Shown piece after piece: positions 50,558-59,330 of a stretch of 64,000 bases of DNA. The stretch comes from Pedococcus sp. 5OH_020. Lineage in GTDB: Bacteria > Actinomycetota > Actinomycetes > Actinomycetales > Dermatophilaceae. Below the pieces are notes generated by a model. The model did no database searches. It was not told the DNA's origin and saw nothing but the letters and a program-made list of their open reading frames with translations. Location: positions 1 to 64,000 of the forward strand of contig NZ_JAPYZV010000003.1 in assembly GCF_027812955.1 (NCBI RefSeq), in the 5' to 3' direction. Numbering within the stretch: position 1 is the stretch's first letter; the number at the start of each line of letters is the position of its first letter. The position numbers were made by a program, and so were the translations under genes.

Positions 50558-52105
50558 GTGACCGAGCTCCAGCAGCCCCTCACCGAAGAAGCCGCCCATG
50601 CGGCCGGATTCGCCACCCACACGGGTGAGCACGACCATGGCGCCGGCGTCGGGCTGATCAAGCCCGGCTACGACAAGCGCCTCACCAACGAGGACCTTGC
50701 ACCGCTGAAGGAGCAGACCTGGTCCTGGTACAACATCTTCGCCTTCTGGATGTCGGACGTGCACAGCGTCGGCGGCTACCTCACCGCCGGAAGCCTGTTC
50801 GCCCTGGGCCTGACGAGCTGGCAGGTCTTCGTCTGCCTCATTACCGGCATCACCATCGTGCTGTTCTTCTGCAACCTCGTCGCGAAGCCCAGCCAGCGCA
50901 CCGGCGTGCCGTACCCAGTCATCTGCCGCTCGGTCTTCGGGGTCCTGGGCGCCAACATCCCGGCCATCATCCGAGGGCTCATCGCCGTCGCCTGGTACGG
51001 GATCCAGACCTATCTCGCCTCGGCCTCGCTCGACATCCTGCTGGTCCGGATGTTCCCTGGCCTGGCCCCCTTCTCCGACGTCGGCCAGCACGGCCTCCTG
51101 GGGCTCAGCGCGCTCGGCTACGTCACGTTCGCCATCCTCTGGGTCGCCCAGGCAGCGGTGTTCTGGACCGGAATGAACACCATCAAGAGGTTCATCGACT
51201 TCGCCGGCCCGGCCGTCTATGTCGTCATGGTGGTCCTCTGCGTCTACCTGCTGGTCAAGTCCGGCTGGAGCATCAACCTCAACCTCTCCGACCACCAGCT
51301 GAGCGGCACCCAGGTCTTCACCACCATGCTCGCCGCGACTGCGCTCGTCGTGTCCTACTTCTCCGGACCGATGCTCAACTTCGGTGACTTCTCGAGGTAC
51401 GGGCGCACGTTCGAGGACGTCAGGAAGGGCAACTTCTGGGGGCTGCCCGTCAACTTCCTCTTCTTCTCGCTGCTGACCGTCCTCACCGCCGCCGCGACCC
51501 TGCCGGTGTACGGCAAGCTCATCACCGACCCGGTGGAGACCGTCGGACACATCGACAACACCTTCGCGCTGGTCCTGGCCGCGCTGACCTTCACCACGGC
51601 CACCATCGGTATCAACATCGTGGCGAACTTCGTCTCGCCGGCGTTCGACTTCTCCAACGTGAGCCCCCAGAAGATCAGCTGGCGCATGGGCGGCATGATC
51701 GCCGCCGTCGGCTCGGTCCTGCTCACCCCCTGGAACCTCTACAACAGCCCGGAGACGATCCACTACACGCTTGACACGCTCGGCGCCTTCATCGGTCCGC
51801 TCTTCGGCGTCCTCATCGCGCACTACTACATCGTCCACAAGCAGCGGGTCTGCGTCGACGACCTCTTCACCCTCGACGAGAACGGTGCCTACCACTACAC
51901 CCGGGGCTACAACGCCGCCGCGATCTACGCCACGGCGATCGCCGCCGCCTCGGCCCTCGCGGCGGTCTTCGTGCCCGGCGTCAACCGGTTCGACGACTAC
52001 AGCTGGTTCATCGGGTGCGGAGTGGGACTCGCCGCCTACGCCCTCATCGCCCCGCGCCTCGGAGTGCACGAGCACACCCTGGACACCAAGGCGTGCGTGC
52101 GATGA
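50558..52105 (+). CDS. NCS1 family allantoin/hydantoin permease
   Basis: Nucleobase:cation symporter-1 of 515 residues with about 12 membrane segments (roughly residues 55-505). Family segments are NEDLAPLKEQTWSWYNIFAF, WMSDVHSVGGY, GVPYPVICRSVFG, IRGLIAVAWYGIQTYLAS and FSGPMLNFGDFSRYGRT. This resembles PucI allantoin and Mhp1 hydantoin transporters. GTG 50558 with AGGAGG six bases upstream is chosen; the longer open frame has no coding character. The stop overlaps the racemase start. Allantoin is the most likely substrate given the neighbours. Confidence 0.92.
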   Translation: MTELQQPLTEEAAHAAGFATHTGEHDHGAGVGLIKPGYDKRLTNEDLAPLKEQTWSWYNIFAFWMSDVHSVGGYLTAGSLFALGLTSWQVFVCLITGITIVLFFCNLVAKPSQRTGVPYPVICRSVFGVLGANIPAIIRGLIAVAWYGIQTYLASASLDILLVRMFPGLAPFSDVGQHGLLGLSALGYVTFAILWVAQAAVFWTGMNTIKRFIDFAGPAVYVVMVVLCVYLLVKSGWSINLNLSDHQLSGTQVFTTMLAATALVVSYFSGPMLNFGDFSRYGRTFEDVRKGNFWGLPVNFLFFSLLTVLTAAATLPVYGKLITDPVETVGHIDNTFALVLAALTFTTATIGINIVANFVSPAFDFSNVSPQKISWRMGGMIAAVGSVLLTPWNLYNSPETIHYTLDTLGAFIGPLFGVLIAHYYIVHKQRVCVDDLFTLDENGAYHYTRGYNAAAIYATAIAAASALAAVFVPGVNRFDDYSWFIGCGVGLAAYALIAPRLGVHEHTLDTKACVR

Positions 52106-52833
52106 CCATCCGGCTCACAGTCGTGAACCCCAACACGACGCAGTCCATGACGGACCTCGTCGAGGCCCAGGCTCGTCTGGTGGCAGGCGCTGACACGGTC
52201 GTCACGGGACGGACCCCGACGATGGGCCCCGCGTCGATCGAGAGCCACTACGACGAGGCGCTGGCCGTGCCGGGTCTGCTCGAGGTCGTCCGTGCCGACC
52301 ACGACGCCGACGCCTTCGTCCTGGCCTGTTTCGGAGACCCCGGTCTGGACGCTGCTCGTGAGGCGGCGTCCAGGCCGGTCATCGGGATCGCAGAAGCCGC
52401 CATGAAGACCGCGTCGCTGCTCGGCCGGTCCTTCAGCGTCGTCACCACGATGAGCCGGACGGTGGGGCGCGCCTGGGACCTGACCAGGACGTACGGTCTC
52501 GAGCGTCAGTGCGCTGGCGTCCATGCCTGCGACATCCCGGTGCTGGAGCTGGAGGAGGACCGGGCCCGGACGTACGCCGTGATCCTGTCCTTCGCGAAGA
52601 GCGCCCTGGCCCAGGACGGCAGCGACGCCATCGTCCTGGGCTGTGCGGGTATGGCCGGGCTCCCGGAGCTGCTCACTGACGAGCTGGGGGTCCCCGTCGT
52701 CGACGGCGTCGCGGCTGCCACGGTCCTGGCAGAGGGTCTCGTACGGATGGGTCTGCGCCCCAGCACGCACGGGGAGCTGGCGCCTCCACCACCCAAGACC
52801 TACATGGGGGTGCTGAGCCAGTTCGGACGGTGA
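52102..52833 (+). CDS. Allantoin/hydantoin racemase (Asp/Glu racemase superfamily)
   Basis: Cofactor-independent racemase of 243 residues. Two catalytic-type cysteines, Cys76 (VLACFGDPGLDAAREA) and Cys181 (VLGCAGMAGL), fit the two-base mechanism. The N-terminal VVNPNTTQSMTDLV (about residues 7-20) is typical of hydantoin racemase. ATG 52102 overlaps the NCS1 permease stop. It would interconvert R- and S-allantoin so that imported or spontaneously racemised allantoin can be used by a stereospecific allantoinase. Confidence 0.9.
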   Translation: MTIRLTVVNPNTTQSMTDLVEAQARLVAGADTVVTGRTPTMGPASIESHYDEALAVPGLLEVVRADHDADAFVLACFGDPGLDAAREAASRPVIGIAEAAMKTASLLGRSFSVVTTMSRTVGRAWDLTRTYGLERQCAGVHACDIPVLELEEDRARTYAVILSFAKSALAQDGSDAIVLGCAGMAGLPELLTDELGVPVVDGVAAATVLAEGLVRMGLRPSTHGELAPPPPKTYMGVLSQFGR

Positions 52834-52917
52834 GGGGCCGGAGATCAGCCGCCCCCCGGTGGTCGTCCAGGCCGTGTGCGAGCGGCTGCCCACCATGAGA
52901 GAACTCCACCCAAACCC

Positions 52918-52946
52918 TTGATTCAACAGAATGTTGAGAATAGCGT
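52918..52946 (+). promoter_or_regulatory. xdh operon promoter with internal palindrome
   Basis: TTGATT (52918-52923) and TAGCGT (52941-52946) are 17 bases apart and form a plausible -35/-10 pair. The spacer is largely filled by TCAAC-AGAAT-GTTGA (52923-52937), an inverted repeat with the same arms and spacing as the uricase promoter site. A repressor bound there would block RNA polymerase. The remaining 52834-53071 sequence shows no gene. Confidence 0.6.
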
Positions 52947-53071
52947 CGCTCCATCGCGCGACCGCTGTTCTGCATGGATAACCGGCGGATCGCAGGCCCG
53001 AAACCATGCACCCTGGCGATGCGCCGGGGTGGATGATGGAGCCCGGACACGGGGCGAACGGGAGCTGCGCC

Positions 53072-54613
53072 ATGACTGCACCGAACGGTCACCAGACCAC
53101 CGAGCCGCAGGCCACGCACGAGGTCACGGTGAACGGAAAGCCCTGTGGGCTCGCCGGGCTGGACCCGAACACCACTGCGCTCGACTGGCTCCGGGGTCTC
53201 GGGCTCACCGGCGCCAAGGAGGGATGCGCCGAGGGCGAGTGCGGGGCCTGCTCCGTCATGGTCGCGCGACCCGACGGTGACGACCGGACCCAGTGGACCC
53301 CGGTGAACGCGTGCCTGGTGCCGGCAGCCGCTCTGGTGGGCGGTGAGGTCGTCACCGCGGAGGGACTGGGCTCTCCTGAGATGTTGCATCCCGTCCAGCG
53401 TGAGGTCGCCGTGCGGGGCGGTTCGCAGTGCGGCTACTGCACCCCCGGCTTCGTCTGCAGCATGGCGGCCGAGTACTACCGGGCAGGCCGTCGACCGGTT
53501 CCTGCTGCCGGAGACCGTCGACCGGACCCCAGCCAGAACGGGCACGAACCGGTCGACTCGGTGCACCAGGCCCCGGACCACGAGCACGGGCCCAACGGCT
53601 TCGACCTCCATGCTCTGAGTGGCAACCTGTGTCGTTGTACCGGCTACCGGCCTCTGCGCGACGCCGCCTTCGCGCTGGGGGAGCCGGCGCAGAGCGACCC
53701 CTTCGCCGCACGACGCGCAGCACCGGCGCCCGTGGCGGCCGCCATCCGGGTGCACGGCGACACGGGCACGTACGCGAGGCCGGGCGACCTCGGCGAGGCT
53801 CTGGAGCTGCTCGCCGAACACCCCGAGGCCGTGCTCGTGGCCGGCTCGACGGACTGGGGGGTCGACGTCAACATCCGGGGGGCCCGGGCGCCCTTCGCCA
53901 TCGGACTGGACCGGCTCGCCGAGCTCCGCCACCTCGACCTCTCCGACGACGTGATCGAGATCGGTGCGGCCCTTTCCCTCACCGAGGTCGAGCGTGGTCT
54001 GGCTGGACGGGTTCCGTTGCTGGACGCGCTGTTCCCGCAGTTCGCGTCCCGGCTGATCCGCAACGGCGCGACCATCGGGGGCAACCTCGGCACGGCCTCG
54101 CCCATCGGCGACACCCCGCCGGCGCTGCTGGCACTCGAGGCGTCGGTGGTGCTGACGTCCGTGGCCGGCGAGCGCGTGGTACCGCTCGCCGACTACTTCA
54201 CCGGATATCGGCAGACCCTCAGGCGCCCCGACGAGCTCGTCCGTGCCGTCCGGGTTCCGATGCCCCTCAGCGGCGTCACGGCCTTCCACAAGGTCGCGAA
54301 GCGGCGCTTCGACGACATCTCGAGCGTCGCCGTCGGCTTCGCGCTGGACGTCCGCGACGGTGTGGTGGCCAAGGCCCGGATCGGCCTGGGTGGCGTGGCG
54401 GCGACACCCGTCCGCGCGTTGGCCACCGAAGCCGCCCTCGAGGGGCGGTCGTGGTCGGCGGAGGTCGCGCGCGCAGCCGCTGACGTCATGCGCGGCGAAG
54501 GGACACCACTGGACGACCACCGCGCCAGCGCGGCATACCGACGGTCGATGCTGGGCACCGCGCTGCTCAAGCTTCATGCGCAGACGGGCGAACGAGAGGA
54601 GGTCGGGGCATGA
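53072..54613 (+). CDS. xdhA: Xanthine dehydrogenase iron-sulfur/FAD subunit
   Basis: Electron-transfer subunit of 513 residues for hypoxanthine/xanthine oxidation. A plant-type [2Fe-2S] domain has Cys52, Cys57, Cys60 and Cys81; the second [2Fe-2S] domain has Cys120, Cys123, Cys187 and Cys189. Between Cys123 and Cys187 is an insertion of about 35-40 residues rich in Pro, Asp and His. The FAD domain starts near residue 225 (VLVAGSTDWGVDV, RNGATIGGNLGTASPIGD). ATG 53072 with GGGAG seven bases upstream is preferred to ATG 53006. It overlaps xdhB by 4 bases. Confidence 0.94.
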   Translation: MTAPNGHQTTEPQATHEVTVNGKPCGLAGLDPNTTALDWLRGLGLTGAKEGCAEGECGACSVMVARPDGDDRTQWTPVNACLVPAAALVGGEVVTAEGLGSPEMLHPVQREVAVRGGSQCGYCTPGFVCSMAAEYYRAGRRPVPAAGDRRPDPSQNGHEPVDSVHQAPDHEHGPNGFDLHALSGNLCRCTGYRPLRDAAFALGEPAQSDPFAARRAAPAPVAAAIRVHGDTGTYARPGDLGEALELLAEHPEAVLVAGSTDWGVDVNIRGARAPFAIGLDRLAELRHLDLSDDVIEIGAALSLTEVERGLAGRVPLLDALFPQFASRLIRNGATIGGNLGTASPIGDTPPALLALEASVVLTSVAGERVVPLADYFTGYRQTLRRPDELVRAVRVPMPLSGVTAFHKVAKRRFDDISSVAVGFALDVRDGVVAKARIGLGGVAATPVRALATEAALEGRSWSAEVARAAADVMRGEGTPLDDHRASAAYRRSMLGTALLKLHAQTGEREEVGA

Positions 54614-57057
54614 GCGCCTTGTCCGAACGCCCGGCGAACCCCCTTGTGGGACAGGACGTTCCGCACGAGTCCGCTGCGCTCCACGTTACGGGCGCCGCGC
54701 TGTACACCGACGACCTCGTCGTCCGTACCCACGGCTGTCTGCACGCCTACCCCGTGCAGGCACCGCACGCCCATGCGCGCGTCACCACCCTGCGGACCTC
54801 GCCGGCCCTCGAGGTCCCGGGCGTCGTCAGGGTCCTCACGGCCGACGACGTGCCAGGGGTCAACGACGCCGGCGTGAAGCACGACGAGCCGCTGTTCCCC
54901 TCGGAGGTCATGTTCTACGGGCACGCGGTGTGCTGGGTGCTCGGCGAGACGCTCGAGGCCGCGCGGCTGGGGTCGCTCGCCGTCGAGGTGGAGTACGAGG
55001 TGCTTCCCGCACTCGTGAGCGTCCGCGACGCGATCGAGGCGGGCAGCTTCCAAGGCGGTCAGCCGCGGATGGAACGCGGGGACATCGACGCGGCGTTCGG
55101 GTCCGCTTCGCACGTCTTCAGCGGCGAGCTGGAGTTCGCCGGGCAGGAGCACTTCTACCTCGAGACCCACGCCTCGCTCGCGACGGTCGACGAGAACGGG
55201 CAGATCTTCGTCCAGTGCAGCACGCAGCATCCCACCGAGACCCAGGACATCGTGGCGCACGTCCTCGGCCGGCCGAGCCACGCCGTCACGGTGCAGTGCC
55301 TGCGCATGGGTGGAGGCTTCGGCGGCAAGGAGATGCAACCCCACGGGTATGCCGCGATCGCGGCGCTCGGTGCGACCCTCACCGGCCGTCCGGTGCGCGT
55401 GCGGCTGAACCGCACCCAGGACCTCACGATGTCGGGCAAGCGGCACGGTTTCCATGCACAGTGGCGCGTCGCCTTCGACGACGACGGCCGGCTGCAGGCC
55501 CTCGACGCGACGCTGACGTCTGACGGCGGATGGAGCCTCGACCTGTCAGAGCCCGTGCTGGCGCGGGCGCTGTGCCACATCGACAACGCCTACTGGATCC
55601 CCAACGTGCGCGTGAACGGACGGATCGCCAAGTCCCACAAGACGTCGCAGACGGCGTTCCGAGGGTTCGGCGGACCGCAGGGGATGCTCGTCATCGAGGA
55701 CATCCTCGGCCGTTGTGCGCCGCTGCTGGGTCTGGACGCCATGGACCTGCGCCGCCGCAACTTCTACACCGAGGGTCAGCAGACGCCGTACGGGCAGCCG
55801 GTCCGGCACCCCGAGCGCGCGGCCGTCTGCTGGGACCAGGTGCGCTCGAGCGCCGAGATCGACCGCCGCAAGGCGGAGGTCGAGCGGTTCAACGCGTCGC
55901 ACCGCGACCTCAAGCGCGGCCTGGCGATGACTCCGGTGAAGTTCGGCATCTCGTTCAACTTCACGGCCTTCAACCAGGCCGGTGCACTGGTGCACGTCTA
56001 CAAGGACGGCTCGGTGCTGATCTCCCACGGCGGCACGGAGATGGGCCAGGGGCTGCACACCAAGATGCTTCAGGTCGCGGCCACCACGCTGGGGGTCCCG
56101 CTGCACACAGTCCGGCTGGCCCCGACCAGGACGGACAAGGTGCCGAACACGTCGGCAACGGCTGCCAGCTCAGGCGCCGACCTCAACGGTGGTGCGGTCA
56201 AGGATGCCTGCGAGCAGATCCTCGACCGGCTCCGGGTGGTCGCCGCGGGCCGGCTCGGGATCGCCCCGGCCGATGTGCGGTTCGGCGGTGGAGAGGTCAC
56301 CACGGTGGGCGGAGGCCGGTCCGTCCCGTGGGCGGAGGTCGTCAACCAGGCCTACTTCCAGCGCGTGCAGCTGTGGGCGGCCGGCTTCTACCGGACCGAG
56401 GGGCTGCACTGGGACTCCAGCGTCATGCACGGCTCGCCGTTCAAGTACTTCTCGTACGGCGTCGCCGCGACCGAGGTCGAGGTCGACGGGTTCACCGGGG
56501 CGTACCGCACGCGTCGGGTGGACATCGTGCACGACGTCGGAGACAGCCTGTCGCCGCTGGTCGACCTGGGCCAGGTGGAGGGCGCGTTCGTCCAGGGCGC
56601 CGGATGGCTGACCCTGGAGGACCTTCGCTGGGACGAGTCGGACCGGTCCACCCGCGGACGCCTCGCGACGCAGGCCGCGAGCACGTACAAGCTGCCCAGC
56701 TTCTCGGAGATGCCCGAGGTGTTCAACGTCGCCCTTCTCGAGCGAGCGCATGAGGACGGCGCCATCTACGGCTCCAAGGCCGTCGGCGAGCCGCCCCTGA
56801 TGCTCGCCTTCAGCGTGCGCGAGGCCCTGCGCCAGGCGGCGGCAGCCTTCGGGCCACCCCGGGTCAGCGTCGACCTGGCTTCTCCAGCCACTCCCGAGGC
56901 CGTGTACTGGGCCCTGGAGCAGGCCCGGCGGCATACCGAGCACGGCCATGTCGTCGAAGGTGCCCCTGGCGCGGTGCCCGACCAGCCGGACGTGGACGCC
57001 CACCCGCTGCGGCCGCACTCCGAGCGGGCTGCCCAGCCGGCTCCGGTGAGGACCTGA
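54610..57057 (+). CDS. xdhB: Xanthine dehydrogenase molybdenum-binding subunit
   Basis: Catalytic subunit of 815 residues binding the molybdenum cofactor. Conserved stretches include TGAALYTDD near the start, GQEHFYLETHASLA, MGGGFGGKEMQPHGYAA, KTSQTAFRGFGGPQGM, NQAGALVHVYKDGSVLISHG, GGTEMGQGLHTKM and SKAVGEPPLMLAFSVREAL, where Glu727 is the catalytic base. A C-terminal Pro/His-rich tail of about 40 residues is unusual. ATG 54610 overlaps xdhA; xdhC follows after one base. Confidence 0.96.
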   Translation: MSALSERPANPLVGQDVPHESAALHVTGAALYTDDLVVRTHGCLHAYPVQAPHAHARVTTLRTSPALEVPGVVRVLTADDVPGVNDAGVKHDEPLFPSEVMFYGHAVCWVLGETLEAARLGSLAVEVEYEVLPALVSVRDAIEAGSFQGGQPRMERGDIDAAFGSASHVFSGELEFAGQEHFYLETHASLATVDENGQIFVQCSTQHPTETQDIVAHVLGRPSHAVTVQCLRMGGGFGGKEMQPHGYAAIAALGATLTGRPVRVRLNRTQDLTMSGKRHGFHAQWRVAFDDDGRLQALDATLTSDGGWSLDLSEPVLARALCHIDNAYWIPNVRVNGRIAKSHKTSQTAFRGFGGPQGMLVIEDILGRCAPLLGLDAMDLRRRNFYTEGQQTPYGQPVRHPERAAVCWDQVRSSAEIDRRKAEVERFNASHRDLKRGLAMTPVKFGISFNFTAFNQAGALVHVYKDGSVLISHGGTEMGQGLHTKMLQVAATTLGVPLHTVRLAPTRTDKVPNTSATAASSGADLNGGAVKDACEQILDRLRVVAAGRLGIAPADVRFGGGEVTTVGGGRSVPWAEVVNQAYFQRVQLWAAGFYRTEGLHWDSSVMHGSPFKYFSYGVAATEVEVDGFTGAYRTRRVDIVHDVGDSLSPLVDLGQVEGAFVQGAGWLTLEDLRWDESDRSTRGRLATQAASTYKLPSFSEMPEVFNVALLERAHEDGAIYGSKAVGEPPLMLAFSVREALRQAAAAFGPPRVSVDLASPATPEAVYWALEQARRHTEHGHVVEGAPGAVPDQPDVDAHPLRPHSERAAQPAPVRT

Positions 57058-57058
57058 C

Positions 57059-57880
57059 GTGAGCTGGCTGGCGGCCGTCGAGCGGCTGCGGCACGAGAGA
57101 CGAGCAGGTGTGCTGGTCACTCTCACCAGCGTCCGTGGCCACTCGCCCCGAGCCGCAGGCGCGAAGATGGTCGTAGCCGAGCGGGAGGCCTGGGGCAGCA
57201 TCGGGGGCGGGAACCTGGAGGCGACCGCGGTGGATCGAGCGCGACGCATGCTCCAGGCAGGTGCCCGGTCGCCCGCGGAGCTGGAGCTGGCGCTCAACGA
57301 CAAGGCCCCGGTCGAGCATGGACAGCAGTGCTGCGGCGGCGAGGTGAAGGTGCTGCTGGAACCCTTGGCCGTCGTGCCGTCCGTCGCGATCTTCGGCATG
57401 GGTCATGTCGGCCTGGAGCTGGCTCGCGTCCTGGCCAGGCACGACCTCGAGCTGCACCTGGTCGACTCGCGCGCCGACCAGCTGACCACCGGACGCCTCG
57501 AACCCCTGGCGGACGCGGTGGCCCACGTCCACCCGCACCACGCCCCCGTGCCTGAGCTGGTCCTCGGGCAGGTGCCGGCCGGGACACATGTCCTCGTGAT
57601 GACCCACGACCATGCCGAGGACGCCGCGCTGTGCGATGCCGCTCTGCGCTGCGGCCACCTGGGGTCGATCGGCCTGATCGGCTCCACTGCGAAGTGGCGC
57701 AGGTTCGAGCGCCGCCTTGCGGCAGAAGGACATTCGGCCGGGGATCTCGCCCGGATCCGGACGCCCATCGGCCACCCCGACCTCACCGGCAAGGAGCCGG
57801 CGACGATCGCGTTGAGTGTCGCCGCGGACCTTGTCCGAACGTTCGAAGCGCAGCGATCGCCGCGCGGGGTCTCCCGGTGA
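57059..57880 (+). CDS. xdhC: XdhC molybdenum cofactor insertion protein
   Basis: Chaperone of 273 residues that binds the molybdenum cofactor and delivers it to XdhB. The N-terminal XdhC/CoxI domain has VTLTSVRGHSPRAAGAKMVV, GSIGGGNLE and a QQCCGG cysteine motif. The C-terminal Rossmann domain has VAIFGMGHVGLELARVL and SIGLIGSTAKWRRFERRL. GTG 57059 follows the xdhB stop by one base. It overlaps the guanine deaminase start by 4 bases. Confidence 0.94.
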   Translation: MSWLAAVERLRHERRAGVLVTLTSVRGHSPRAAGAKMVVAEREAWGSIGGGNLEATAVDRARRMLQAGARSPAELELALNDKAPVEHGQQCCGGEVKVLLEPLAVVPSVAIFGMGHVGLELARVLARHDLELHLVDSRADQLTTGRLEPLADAVAHVHPHHAPVPELVLGQVPAGTHVLVMTHDHAEDAALCDAALRCGHLGSIGLIGSTAKWRRFERRLAAEGHSAGDLARIRTPIGHPDLTGKEPATIALSVAADLVRTFEAQRSPRGVSR

Positions 57881-59178
57881 CCCTCTACCGGGCGACCGTC
57901 CTGGATACCCCGGCAGACCCCTTCATCGGCGGGCAGCTGCGCTGCGAGGAGGACGCTGGCGTCGTCGTCGAGGACGGTGTCATCACGGCACGCGGCCCTT
58001 ACGCCGAGATCCGCCGGGCCCATCGCGATGAGCCGGTGGTCGCGCTTAGAGAGGGCATGCTGCTCCCCGGGCTGGTCGACACGCACGTGCATTTTCCGCA
58101 GGTCCGCGTCATCGGCGGGCTCGGGATGCCGCTGCTCGACTGGCTGGACCAGTGCGCCCTCCCGGAGGAGGCCCGGCTCGCCGATGCCACGTACGCACGC
58201 GGGGTGGCGGCGGACTTCGTGACCGGGCTCGTGGACGCCGGCACCACGACGGCCCTGGTCTTCGGCTCGCACTTCGCGTCAGCCGTCGATGTCATGTTCG
58301 AGGTCGCCCAGCGGGCGGGTCTGCGCGTGACGACAGGGCTCGTTGTCTCGGACCGCAGCCTGCGTCCGGAGCTGCTGTCCACCCCGGACCGGGCGTACGA
58401 GGAGGCGCGCGCGCTGGCCGAGCGCTGGCACGGCAACGGCCGACTGAGGTATGCCGTGACACCTCGCTTCTCCTTCTCGGCGAGCGACGCCATGCTCGAG
58501 TCCTGCGCCGCCACGTTCAAGGAGGTCTCGGGCAGCTGGTTCACCTCTCACGTGAACGAGAACCTTGCCGAGATCGATGCAGTGGCAACGCTTTTCGACG
58601 GGGCCCACTACGTCCAGACCTACGCCAGGCACGGGCTCGTGGACCGGAGCTCGGTGCTCGCTCACAACGTCCACCCGAGCGAGGAGGAGCTCACCCTGCT
58701 CGCCGCGCTGGGCGCCTCGGTGGCGCACTGCCCGACCAGCAATTCTGCGCTGGGCAGTGGCCTCTTCCCGCTGCGACGGCATCTGGATCACGGCGTGCGA
58801 GTCGCCCTCGGCTCCGACGTCGGAGCCGGCACCGGGTTCTGTCTGTTCAAGGAAGGTTTGCAGGCGTACTTCATGCAGCAGCTGCTGGGCCGTGACGGCG
58901 TCGCCTTGACGTCGGCACACCTGCTGTGGCTGGCGACCGCGGCGGGAGCCGACGCGCTGGGCCTGGCCGAGGAGGTCGGCGACCTGTCCGTCGGCAAGCA
59001 GTTCGACGCGATCTGGGTCCTGCCGGAGACTGGCGACCCGTTGGCGGTGGGGCTCGGCAACGCCAAGTCGCCGCTGGACGCCCTCGCAAAGGTGTTCGCG
59101 CTGGGAGCCACGTCGGACATCGCCGGGGTATGGGTCGGTGGCGAGCAGGTGGCAGCAGGCCGGTTCCGCCGGCCGTAG
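57877..59178 (+). CDS. guaD: Guanine deaminase
   Basis: Zn2+ amidohydrolase of 433 residues converting guanine to xanthine, the entry to the xanthine dehydrogenase step encoded by the same operon. Motifs are LPGLVDTHVHFPQVRVIGGL with the metal His pair, SGSWFTSHVNEN, LAHNVHPSEEEL, AHCPTSNSALGSGLFPL, and LGSDVGAGTG with the metal Asp. GTG 57877 overlaps the xdhC stop. A strong hairpin repeat follows the stop. Confidence 0.93.
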   Translation: MTLYRATVLDTPADPFIGGQLRCEEDAGVVVEDGVITARGPYAEIRRAHRDEPVVALREGMLLPGLVDTHVHFPQVRVIGGLGMPLLDWLDQCALPEEARLADATYARGVAADFVTGLVDAGTTTALVFGSHFASAVDVMFEVAQRAGLRVTTGLVVSDRSLRPELLSTPDRAYEEARALAERWHGNGRLRYAVTPRFSFSASDAMLESCAATFKEVSGSWFTSHVNENLAEIDAVATLFDGAHYVQTYARHGLVDRSSVLAHNVHPSEEELTLLAALGASVAHCPTSNSALGSGLFPLRRHLDHGVRVALGSDVGAGTGFCLFKEGLQAYFMQQLLGRDGVALTSAHLLWLATAAGADALGLAEEVGDLSVGKQFDAIWVLPETGDPLAVGLGNAKSPLDALAKVFALGATSDIAGVWVGGEQVAAGRFRRP

Positions 59179-59202
59179 GCTCCTCCGACTCCTCCCGCTC
59201 CT

Positions 59203-59262
59203 CCGAAGTCTGGGACTTCGGGCCTCAGCCCGGCGTGTCGCGCCGAAGTCCCAGACTTCAGG
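59203..59262. terminator. Perfect-arm hairpin repeat between guaD and aceB
   Basis: GAAGTCTGGGACTTCGG (59205-59221) and CCGAAGTCCCAGACTTC (59243-59259) are perfect 17-base inverted arms around a 21-base loop. It lies between convergent stops and should terminate both transcripts. The right arm, with its left flank, is a copy of the repeat found twice at 61841-61908. Confidence 0.7.
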
Positions 59263-59330
59263 AAGCCACGGGGTGCGGGGGCCGCCTCGGGAGAGGCGCC
59301 GGTATGGCGCGTGCGCCGGGGGGCGCCCCG

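Noticed and set aside
53006-53072. Earlier ATG start for xdhA at 53006
   Set aside because: The codon at 53072 has GGGAG at proper spacing and leads straight into the ferredoxin domain; the extra 22 residues have no family support.
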